From: Polaromonas sp.
GTDB taxonomy: Bacteria > Pseudomonadota > Gammaproteobacteria > Burkholderiales > Burkholderiaceae_C
Assembly: GCA_028292745.1 (NCBI GenBank)
Contig: JAQGLT010000127.1
Coordinates: 1 to 64,000, forward strand
Direction of reading: 5' to 3'
Length of the DNA: 64,000 nt
Shown in pieces: positions 57,028 through 64,000 of the stretch. Each line of letters opens with the position of its first letter. The first letter of the stretch is position 1. The notes beneath the pieces are model-generated. The model was not told the origin of the DNA, did not search any database, and saw only the letters and a program-made list of their open reading frames with translations. A program made the position numbers and the translations under genes.

Positions 57028-58713
57028 TCAAAGAACTTCGCTAGCGAAATCTGCAAGGCGTGAACGTTCACCGCGGGCCAAAGTAATATGGCCACCATGT
57101 GGCCAGCCCTTGAAGCGATCCACTGCGAAGGTCATGCCTGAAGAGCCTTCGGTTAGGTAGGGTGTATCAATCTGGGCCAGATTGCCCATACAGACGATCT
57201 TGGTGCCGGGACCCGCTCGTGTGATAAGGGTTTTCATCTGCTTGGGTGTTAAGTTTTGCGCTTCGTCAATGATGACGTACTTATTGAGGAAGGTGCGGCC
57301 CCGCATGAAGTTCATACTTTTGACCTTGATGCGCGAACGAATCAATTCATTGGTTGCTGCGCGTCCCCATTCACCTGATCCAGTGTCGGTTTTTCCCAGG
57401 ACTTCCAAGTTGTCGTCCAAAGCGCCCATCCATGGACCCATTTTTTCTTCTTCGGTGCCTGGTAAAAAGCCGATATCCTCACCGACCGATACTGTCGCAC
57501 GGGTCATGATGATCTCGGTATAACGCCGGTCATCAAGTACCTGAGTCAGACCACTCGCCAGGGCCATCAATGTTTTTCCTGTGCCTGCCGTTCCTGCCAG
57601 GGTAACGAAGTCCACCTCTGGGTCCATCAAGAGGTTCATCGCAAAATTTTGCTCGCGGTTGCGCATGGTGACGCCCCAAATCGAATTTTTGAGATGGGTA
57701 TAGTCTTTGAGGGTTTTCAGAACCGCGGTTTTGGCTTGTATTTCCGTGACCCGCGCATACAGTGGTGGTTCGCCAGGCGACTCAAAAAAGACAAACTGAT
57801 TAATCAACAGGGTCGGTACGATGGGACCGGTGATGCGGTAGAAGGTGTGGACGCCTTGCTGCCAGCTTTCGATGGTCTTGCTCTGCCGCGTCCAAAAATC
57901 GGTAGGCAGAGCGAGGGCTCCCGAATAAAGCAGATCGCCGTCCTCCAATACCTTGTCATTTTGATAGTCATCGGTGGCCAGCCCCAATGCACGTGCCTTC
58001 ACGCGCATGTTGATGTCTTTGGAAACCAGCACAACTTCACGGGGTGCGTGCTCCTTGCGAAGCGCCTCGACAACGCCCAGGATCTGGTTATCGGCCTTGC
58101 CCTGCGGCAGGCTCATGGGCAAGGAGTAATCCAGCACCTTTGTCTGGAATAAGAGGCAACCACCGGCTTCAAGATGACCTGTCGTGTTGAGTTTGAGGCC
58201 TTTGGCAATATCCGCCCCATTTGTGCCAGCCAGCGCATCCAGCGTGCGGCTCGTTTGGCGCGCATTCCGGGCAACTTCGGTCATTCCTTTTTTATGACCG
58301 TCAAGCTCTTCCAAGACGATCATCGGCAAGAAAATATCGTGCTCTTCGAATCGAAACAGGCACATCGGGTCGTGCATCAAAACATTGGTGTCTAGGACAA
58401 ACAGCTTTGAATGCCCTGTGCTTCTGGTTTTCTTTGGCCGTACAGCTGGCACGGCTGGCGATACGCTCTGTTTTTTATAGCTGGTCACGCTTGTCTCTGC
58501 TGCCGGAACGGATTGTTTATCCGCATAAATAACGGTCAGATCAGCTGCTTGACGGACACGGTCTTCGGGCAGGGCCACGACGGGTGGTTTTGCTGCGGAT
58601 TCAGTGCGTTTTGACGTTTTTCGCGGTGCTTTTGCCGACGAGCGTGCCGGTGCATCAAGTACGTCTGGTGAAAGCAGGGCTGCGCGTTTGGTTGGAGGAG
58701 GGGGCAATGGCAT
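57028..58713 (-). CDS. PIN domain/PhoH-type ATPase
   Basis: A 561-residue PhoH2-like protein that joins an RNase-type PIN domain to a PhoH ATPase/helicase domain. After a 100-residue low-complexity lead, the PIN domain opens with FVLDTNVLMHDP (acidic residue at 108) and has a second acidic site in LVSKDINMRVKA. The ATPase has Walker A GTAGTGKT at 374-381 and a DEAQN motif (VIIDEAQNLTPKQMKTLI). Related proteins have RNase and RNA-unwinding activity. The chosen ATG is preceded by AAAGAG and is followed by a proline-rich lead, so a later start is conceivable. Confidence 0.92.
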   Translation of the reverse strand: MPLPPPPTKRAALLSPDVLDAPARSSAKAPRKTSKRTESAAKPPVVALPEDRVRQAADLTVIYADKQSVPAAETSVTSYKKQSVSPAVPAVRPKKTRSTGHSKLFVLDTNVLMHDPMCLFRFEEHDIFLPMIVLEELDGHKKGMTEVARNARQTSRTLDALAGTNGADIAKGLKLNTTGHLEAGGCLLFQTKVLDYSLPMSLPQGKADNQILGVVEALRKEHAPREVVLVSKDINMRVKARALGLATDDYQNDKVLEDGDLLYSGALALPTDFWTRQSKTIESWQQGVHTFYRITGPIVPTLLINQFVFFESPGEPPLYARVTEIQAKTAVLKTLKDYTHLKNSIWGVTMRNREQNFAMNLLMDPEVDFVTLAGTAGTGKTLMALASGLTQVLDDRRYTEIIMTRATVSVGEDIGFLPGTEEEKMGPWMGALDDNLEVLGKTDTGSGEWGRAATNELIRSRIKVKSMNFMRGRTFLNKYVIIDEAQNLTPKQMKTLITRAGPGTKIVCMGNLAQIDTPYLTEGSSGMTFAVDRFKGWPHGGHITLARGERSRLADFASEVL

Positions 58714-58751
58714 GGTGCTTAAAACTCTTTCAATGAAGTTTCAAAATAAAA

Positions 58752-58779
58752 AAAGCCGCCTCTAGGCCTGGGCGGCTTT
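58752..58779 (-). terminator. Intrinsic terminator downstream of bcp
   Basis: AAAGCCGCC (58752-58760) and GGCGGCTTT (58771-58779) pair as a nine-base stem. In the minus-strand transcript the stem is followed by a T run, as expected for termination of bcp transcription before phoH. Confidence 0.85.
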
Positions 58780-58872
58780 CTTTGAACGCAGTCGCGGGTC
58801 AATTGCATGAACTCATTATGCACAACTCCATGACAGAGTAGCTGACCGTCAGGAATCAGATTCAGCCAAGTC

Positions 58873-59349
58873 TCAGCCCTCTTTTTTCAGGCCTTTGACG
58901 GCTTTTAATACGTCCTCCACATGACCCGGAACCTTGAGGCCGCGCCACTCTTCCTTCAATAGGCCGTCGGCGCCGACTAAAAAAGTGCTGCGTTCAATGC
59001 CCTTGACTTTTTTACCATACATGATTTTGTTTTTGACAACACCAAACATGTGACACATTTTCTCTTCGGTGTCGGCAATCAGCTCAAATGGAAGTTCCAA
59101 TTTGGATTTGAACTCGTCGTGGGATTTCATGTTGTCGCGTGAAACACCGAATACGGTTGCCCCCGCCTTGATGAAATCCTTGTAATGGTCTCGGAACTGC
59201 ATGGCCTCAGTCGTGCAGCCAGGGGTGTTGTCTTTTGGATAGAAAAACAGCACAACAACTTTGCCCAGATGCGTTTGATTTGAAACTTTAAGTCCGCCGG
59301 TGGCGAGTGCTTCAAATTCGGGGAGAGGTTTATTAATGACGACTGCCAT
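58873..59349 (-). CDS. bcp: Peroxiredoxin Q/BCP, without the usual resolving cysteine
   Basis: A 158-residue thiol peroxidase. The peroxidatic cysteine is C45 in NTPGCTTEAM. In E. coli Bcp a resolving cysteine lies five residues later; here that position is methionine. The only other cysteine is C99 (KMCHMFG). Resolution could use C99 or an outside thiol. FYPKDNTPGCT and the VSRDN segment are otherwise family-typical. The gene stands alone on the minus strand, with a terminator after it. Confidence 0.92.
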   Translation of the reverse strand: MAVVINKPLPEFEALATGGLKVSNQTHLGKVVVLFFYPKDNTPGCTTEAMQFRDHYKDFIKAGATVFGVSRDNMKSHDEFKSKLELPFELIADTEEKMCHMFGVVKNKIMYGKKVKGIERSTFLVGADGLLKEEWRGLKVPGHVEDVLKAVKGLKKEG

Positions 59350-59477
59350 ACTGAGGGGACCCTGACGAAAGTAGTTGTATTAGCCGCGGCCTTTGCCAGT
59401 GAAGCCGAATGGAAATCCCTGGGTGCGGTGCCAAATGCAACCCTATATTTTACTCTGAAAGGCATATCCTTTGACGG

Positions 59478-59870
59478 TTAAACCGCTTCAGATTCAATCA
59501 ACAGCGCTGCCACGACGTGGCGCCCTTCGCCCGCCAAAATGTTGTAGGTTCGACAGGCGGCCAGCGTATCCATGGTTTCCAGTCCGATTCGTTGTGCCAT
59601 CAACCCGCGCAAGAAGACCGGGGACGGAAACCGCAAGCGGCTACCACTGCCAAAAATCACCAGTTCGGGCTTCAAATTTGCCAGTAGCTCGAAGTGGCCA
59701 GCAGTGAGTTGATCAAAACTCGTGCAATTCCATGCAAATTTTTCGCCACGGGACCCAATGACAATGCTGTAGTCGATTTTTTCAGCAATGCCGTTATTGC
59801 CCAAGCCGACCCATCCCGCGCCGTAGGCGAGAATGGATTGGACATCAAGTCGGTCGGGTTGAAGTTTCAT
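59478..59870 (-). CDS. Mth938-like (DUF498) domain protein
   Basis: A 130-residue protein of the Mth938/DUF498 family, found next to varied genes and of unclear function, sometimes linked to respiratory complex I assembly in mitochondria (NDUFAF3). The marks are YGAGWVGLGN, KPELVIFGSGSRLRFP and GLETMDTLAACRTYNILAGE. It is complete in length for the family. The divergent alanine aminotransferase gene starts 197 bases away. Confidence 0.87.
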   Translation of the reverse strand: MKLQPDRLDVQSILAYGAGWVGLGNNGIAEKIDYSIVIGSRGEKFAWNCTSFDQLTAGHFELLANLKPELVIFGSGSRLRFPSPVFLRGLMAQRIGLETMDTLAACRTYNILAGEGRHVVAALLIESEAV

Positions 59871-60067
59871 ACAGGCTTCACAGTTTGGCGCTCAGTAAAA
59901 CAGCGGTCAACCGGCGTAGCCGGGACTGTCGCTTGCCACTAAAAACCAATGGTTTATGTGGTCAAATTATAGATTCCGCCCAAATCTCTTGGATCTGGGC
60001 CGGTGCTTTGCCCTTTGACCCTTGTAGTTGTCACGGCGGAGTTTGCTCAACCTTTCCAAAAAGCGAC

Positions 60068-61291
60068 ATGAAACCGATCACCAAATCTGCCAAGTTAGCC
60101 AATGTGCTTTACGACATCCGTGGCCCGATCATGGATGCGGCCAAGCAGATGGAAGAGGAGGGGCAAAAGCTCATCAAGCTCAACATCGGCAACCTTGCCG
60201 TCTTTGGTTTCGATGCGCCCGAGGAAGTCCAGCAGGACATGATCCGCAACCTGCCTGCGTCGGCGGGTTATTCGGACAGCAAAGGCATTTTTGCAGCGCG
60301 CAAGGCCGTCATGCATGAAACCCAGAAGCAGGGAATCAAAGGCGTGACGCTGGACGATATTTACCTGGGCAACGGTGCCAGCGAGATGATCTCCATGGCG
60401 ACCAATGCCTTGCTCGACAATGATGACGAATTGCTGCTGCCTTCGCCTGACTACCCGCTGTGGACTGCCTCGACCAGTCTGGCAGGGGGAACGCCGGTTC
60501 ATTATATTTGTGACGAAAGCAACGGCTGGATGCCCAACCTGGAAGATATCCGGGCCAAGATCACGCCCAGAACCAAGGGCATTGTGGTCATCAATCCGAA
60601 CAACCCGACCGGCGCGCTGTATTCAGACGATCTGCTCAAAGGCATTGTCGATATTGCCCGGACTCATAACCTGGTCATCCTGGCGGACGAGGTCTACGAC
60701 AAGGTGCTTTATGACGGGGCCACGCACACCGCGCTTGCCAGTTTGTCCACCGATGTGCTGACCTTGACCTTCAACTCGCTTTCCAAAAGTTACCGCTCAT
60801 GCGGTTACCGTGCCGGCTGGCTGGTGGTGTCGGGGCCAAAAAAGAGAGCGCAAGACTATATTGAAGGCCTGAACATGCTGGCGAACATGAAGCTGTGCTC
60901 GAACGTGCCTGGCCAGTGGGCAATCCAGACTGCTTTGGGCGGTTACCAGAGCATCAATGATCTGGTGGGAAAGGGCGGGCGACTGCGGCGCCAGCGTGAC
61001 CTGGCCTATGAACTGATTACCGCGATTCCGGGCGTGACCTGCGTCAAGCCAAGTGCCGCGCTTTATATGTTTCCCAGGCTCGACCCGGAGGTCTACGCGA
61101 TCAAGGATGACCGGCAGTTCTTCCTTGAGCTGCTCAAGGAAACCAAGGTGATGCTGGTGCAGGGCACCGGTTTCAACTACGCCGCGCCGGATCATTTCCG
61201 CATTGTCTTCCTGCCGCATGAGGAAGACCTGCGCGAAGCCATCGGCCGCATTGCGCTGTTTCTTGAGAAATACCGCAACAAGCTGATCTGA
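60068..61291 (+). CDS. alaA: Alanine-type class I aminotransferase
   Basis: A 407-residue PLP aminotransferase of the AlaA family that makes alanine from pyruvate and glutamate. It begins MKPITKSAKLANVLYDIRGP; INPNNPTGALY and the PLP-lysine region FNSLSKSYRSCGYRAGW are diagnostic. The frame opens 61 codons upstream, but family alignment favours the ATG at 60068. In betaproteobacteria this gene usually precedes hom and thrC, as here. Confidence 0.9.
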   Translation: MKPITKSAKLANVLYDIRGPIMDAAKQMEEEGQKLIKLNIGNLAVFGFDAPEEVQQDMIRNLPASAGYSDSKGIFAARKAVMHETQKQGIKGVTLDDIYLGNGASEMISMATNALLDNDDELLLPSPDYPLWTASTSLAGGTPVHYICDESNGWMPNLEDIRAKITPRTKGIVVINPNNPTGALYSDDLLKGIVDIARTHNLVILADEVYDKVLYDGATHTALASLSTDVLTLTFNSLSKSYRSCGYRAGWLVVSGPKKRAQDYIEGLNMLANMKLCSNVPGQWAIQTALGGYQSINDLVGKGGRLRRQRDLAYELITAIPGVTCVKPSAALYMFPRLDPEVYAIKDDRQFFLELLKETKVMLVQGTGFNYAAPDHFRIVFLPHEEDLREAIGRIALFLEKYRNKLI

Positions 61292-61367
61292 ACTTGATTT
61301 GAGTTTGATTTTCCCCCGCCTGCACCCAAGAGGCGGCAAGCAGTAACCACGACACGCAGGATTTCAG

Positions 61368-62714
61368 GTGAACCTTAAAACGACAGCGAATTTGAGCCCC
61401 ATCCGGGTAGGCCTTCTGGGCATCGGCACCGTGGGGGGCGGCACTTTCAACGTGCTCCAGCGCAACCAGGAAGAAATTCGCCGCCGCGCCGGTCGCGGCA
61501 TCGAGATCACCATGGTGGCCGACCTCGACGTGGCGCGCGCCAGGACATTGGTGGGCGCGGGCGTGCAGGTGGTGGACGATGCGCGCAAGGTGGTTGCCAG
61601 CCCTGACATCGACATCGTGATCGAGCTGATCGGCGGCTACGGCATCGCCAAGGCGCTCGTGCTCGAAGCGATTGAATCGGGCAAGCATGTGGTCACCGCC
61701 AACAAGGCGCTGCTCGCCGTGCATGGCACCGAGATTTTTGCCGCCGCCCAGCGCAAGGGCGTGATGGTGGCTTTCGAGGCCGCCGTGGCCGGCGGCATTC
61801 CCATCATCAAGGCGCTGCGTGAAGGCCTTACCGCCAACTCCATTCAGTGGATTGCCGGCATCATCAATGGCACCACCAACTTCATCCTGTCCGAAATGCG
61901 GGACAAGGGGCTGGATTTTGCGGTTGTGCTCAAGGAGGCGCAGCGCCTGGGCTATGCCGAGGCGGACCCGACCTTCGACATCGAGGGCGTGGACGCCGCG
62001 CACAAGGCGACGCTCATGAGCGCGATTGCCTTTGGCATTCCGGTCCAGTTCGACAAGGCCTATGTCGAGGGCATCACGGGCCTGGCGGCGCAGGACATCC
62101 GCTATGCCGAGCAGCTCGGTTACCGCATCAAACTGCTGGGCATCACCAAGCGCGCCGCCAACGGCGTTGAATTGCGCGTGCACCCCAGCCTGGTGCCGGC
62201 CAAGCGCCTGATCGCCAATGTCGAGGGCGCGATGAATGCGGTGGTGGTGCAGGGCGATGCGGTCGGCACCACGCTCTACTACGGCAAGGGCGCCGGCAGC
62301 GAGCCGACGGCCAGCGCGGTGATTGCCGATCTGGTCGATATCGCCCGCCTGCACACCGCCGACCCGGAGCATCGCGTGCCGCACCTGGCCTTCCAGCCCG
62401 ACGAGATGAGCGACCTGCCCATCGTGCCGATGAGCGAAGTGGTCACCAGCTACTACCTGCGCCTGAACGTGGCCGATGAGGCCGGCGTCCTGGCCAATGT
62501 CACCGGCATCCTGGCGGCGCTGGGCATCAGCATCGACGCGGTGCTGCAGCGCGAGGCCGATGAAGTCGGCGGCGAAGGCTCGACCCAGACCGACCTCATC
62601 ATCCTGACGCATGACTGCGTCGAAGCCAAGATGAACGAGGCGCTGGCCCAGATGCAGGCGCTGCCGACGGTGCTGGCGCCGATCACCCGGATCCGCAAGG
62701 AGGAACTGGCCTGA
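61368..62714 (+). CDS. hom: Homoserine dehydrogenase
   Basis: Hom reduces aspartate semialdehyde to homoserine for threonine and methionine synthesis. The 448-residue protein starts at GTG; the NAD(P) site is GLLGIGTVGGGTF (about 15-27), the catalytic region has GIINGTTNFILSEM and EAQRLGYAEADPTFDIEG, and a C-terminal ACT domain starts at YYLRLNVADEAGVLANVTGI. The ACT domain suggests feedback control by an amino acid. Its stop overlaps the thrC ATG by one base. Confidence 0.96.
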   Translation: MNLKTTANLSPIRVGLLGIGTVGGGTFNVLQRNQEEIRRRAGRGIEITMVADLDVARARTLVGAGVQVVDDARKVVASPDIDIVIELIGGYGIAKALVLEAIESGKHVVTANKALLAVHGTEIFAAAQRKGVMVAFEAAVAGGIPIIKALREGLTANSIQWIAGIINGTTNFILSEMRDKGLDFAVVLKEAQRLGYAEADPTFDIEGVDAAHKATLMSAIAFGIPVQFDKAYVEGITGLAAQDIRYAEQLGYRIKLLGITKRAANGVELRVHPSLVPAKRLIANVEGAMNAVVVQGDAVGTTLYYGKGAGSEPTASAVIADLVDIARLHTADPEHRVPHLAFQPDEMSDLPIVPMSEVVTSYYLRLNVADEAGVLANVTGILAALGISIDAVLQREADEVGGEGSTQTDLIILTHDCVEAKMNEALAQMQALPTVLAPITRIRKEELA

Positions 62715-64000
62715 TGCGCTACCTCTCCACCCGCGCCTCGTCCGGCAAGCCGCCGGAGTTCAAGCGCTTTTGCGAAATCCTGCTTGAAGGCCTGGCGCCC
62801 GATGGCGGCCTGTACCTGCCCGAGCACTATCCGCAGGTTGATGCGGCCAGGCTTGAGAAATGGCGCGGCCTGCCGTATGCGGAGCTGGCTTTTGAAGTGC
62901 TGTCGCTCTACATTGACGACATTCCCGCCGCCGACCTGAAGGCGATCTGCGCGAAAACCTACACCGAGGAAGTCTTCGGCAGCGCCCAGATCGTGCCGCT
63001 GCGCCCGCTCGAAGAAGGCCTTTACCTCGAAGCACTGTCCAACGGCCCGACCCTGGCCTTCAAGGACATGGCGATGCAGCTGCTGGGCAACCTGTTCGAG
63101 TACGAGCTGGCCCGGCGCGGCGAGGAACTCAACATCCTGGGCGCCACCAGCGGCGACACCGGCAGCGCCGCCGAATACGCCATGCGCGGCAAGCACGGCG
63201 TGCGGGTCTTCATGCTCTCGCCCAATGGCCGCATGAGTCCGTTCCAGCAGGCGCAGATGTTCAGCCTGCAGGACGCCAACATCCACAACATCGCGGTGGA
63301 CGGCGTGTTCGACGACTGCCAGGACATCGTGAAGGCGGTGTCCAACGACCTGGCGTTCAAGCGCCAGTTCAAGATCGGCACCGTGAATTCGATCAACTGG
63401 GCCAGGTTGATGGCGCAGGTGGTCTATTACTTCGCCGGCTATTTTCAGGCGACTGCGGCTCCCACGCTTGTCGCTTCGCGTACTGCGCTGCCCCCCGAGG
63501 GGGCCGCTGCGCCTGCGGACTGGAAAAGCCAGATCCGCGGCCCTGGCTTGAAAGAATCGGTATCGCTGCCTCTGCCCAAGGTCAGCTTCACCGTGCCGTC
63601 AGGCAATTTCGGCAATGTCTGCGCCGGCCATGTGGCGCGCATGATGGGCTTGCCCATCGACAAGCTGGTGGTCGCCACCAACGAGAACGATGTGCTGGAC
63701 GAGTTCTTTCGCACCGGCGTGTACCGGGTGCGCGGCAGCGCCGACACGCATGAAACCTCCAGCCCGTCGATGGACATTTCCAAGGCCTCGAATTTCGAGC
63801 GCTTTGTGTTCGACCTCTTGGGGCGCGATGGCGGCAAGACCCGTTCGCTCTTTCATGACCAGATTGCCAGCCAGGGCAGCTTCGAGCTGGGCGCCGACCC
63901 GGCCTTTCCCCTGGCAGCCCAGCGTTTCGGCTTCGTCAGCGGCAAAAGCACGCATGCCGACCGGCTCGCGACCATCAGGGACACCTTCGGGCGCTTCGGC
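62714..64000 (+). CDS. thrC: Threonine synthase, cut by the window end, with a repeat-derived insertion
   Basis: ThrC converts phosphohomoserine to threonine. The visible 429 residues begin MRYLSTRASSGKPPEFKRFC; the PLP lysine is K117 in PTLAFKDMAMQLLG, followed by GATSGDTGSAAEYAMRGK and SFTVPSGNFGNVCAGH. Residues 249-288 interrupt the usual join between GYFQATA and VSFTVPSGN. The insertion is in frame and its first half comes from a GC-rich repeat (63458-63520). No stop is seen, so the protein is probably still made. The start overlaps hom (TGATG), and the 3' end lies beyond the window. Confidence 0.95.
   Translation, partial: MRYLSTRASSGKPPEFKRFCEILLEGLAPDGGLYLPEHYPQVDAARLEKWRGLPYAELAFEVLSLYIDDIPAADLKAICAKTYTEEVFGSAQIVPLRPLEEGLYLEALSNGPTLAFKDMAMQLLGNLFEYELARRGEELNILGATSGDTGSAAEYAMRGKHGVRVFMLSPNGRMSPFQQAQMFSLQDANIHNIAVDGVFDDCQDIVKAVSNDLAFKRQFKIGTVNSINWARLMAQVVYYFAGYFQATAAPTLVASRTALPPEGAAAPADWKSQIRGPGLKESVSLPLPKVSFTVPSGNFGNVCAGHVARMMGLPIDKLVVATNENDVLDEFFRTGVYRVRGSADTHETSSPSMDISKASNFERFVFDLLGRDGGKTRSLFHDQIASQGSFELGADPAFPLAAQRFGFVSGKSTHADRLATIRDTFGRFG
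63458..63520 (+). repeat. GC-rich palindromic repeat inserted in frame in thrC
   Basis: The block has a central near-palindrome GCCCCCCGAGGGGGC preceded by CGCTTCGCGTACTGCGCT and followed by CGCTGCGCCTGCGG. I recognise this type as a common interspersed repeat of Comamonadaceae genomes, normally intergenic. Here it encodes roughly 21 residues of threonine synthase. Confidence 0.65.

Noticed and set aside
61173-62612. 479-codon minus-strand open frame opposite hom
   Set aside because: Mirror frame rich in H, R, A and G with no family resemblance; hom is certain.

Overview
The window reads as chromosome of a GC-rich betaproteobacterium of the Comamonadaceae, closest in feel to Polaromonas, Rhodoferax or Variovorax. 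This is an inference from protein flavour, gene order (isc operon-dnaQ; alaA-hom-thrC; ssuEADCBF with ssuF) and short interspersed repeats that I associate with this family. No rRNA, CRISPR, prophage or replication origin was seen. One tRNA, tRNA-Val(CAC), is present.

Layout. 1-1.8 kb is insertion-sequence debris: the edge of an IS630-like transposase, a frameshifted IS110-type transposase, and an IS1182-type N-terminal fragment. thiD follows. From 3 to 10.8 kb, all on the minus strand, lies a sulfate-reduction block: tauE-like exporter, cysI, DUF934, cysH, cysD and cysN, followed by fdxA and a ferredoxin-NADP reductase. It encodes sulfate activation, APS reduction and sulfite reduction without cysC, cysJ or cysG. 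After an orphan amino-acid-type binding protein, mnmC and yggX, a plus-strand sulfur-scavenging run occupies 14.7-23.1 kb: sbp, ssuE, two ssuA copies, ssuD, ssuC, ssuB, ssuF and a serine acetyltransferase. The middle (23.5-40.6 kb) is mixed: small uncharacterised proteins, a DEAD-box helicase, a zinc dehydrogenase, an extensin-like protein, a UvrA paralogue coupled to a BrkB/YihY membrane protein, a DUF3482 GTPase coupled to a DUF2868 membrane protein, a nitronate monooxygenase-like flavoprotein, and FMN reductase/azoreductase/LysR genes. A second sulfate island at 40.8-46.6 kb holds an LsfA-type peroxiredoxin, a hydrolase, sbp, cysT, cysW, cysA and dsbB. The right part is core: tyrosine-type aminotransferase, uvrB, iscR-iscS-iscU-iscA-hscB-hscA-fdx, dnaQ, tRNA-Val, phoH, bcp, alaA, hom and a thrC cut by the window end.

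Working together: the Sbp/CysTWA importer delivers sulfate to CysDN-CysH-CysI, Ssu proteins strip sulfite from sulfonates, the acetyltransferase supplies O-acetylserine, and the isc operon uses cysteine sulfur for clusters needed by CysH, CysI and the ferredoxins.

The most unusual signal is a dispersed repeat of about 55-60 bp with at least eleven recognisable copies. Most are intergenic, but one copy supplies the N-terminus of CysN and another the start codon and N-terminus of the DUF934 protein. A different GC-rich repeat is inserted in frame within threonine synthase. Repeat-derived protein sequence in housekeeping enzymes is the best candidate for something little described here.
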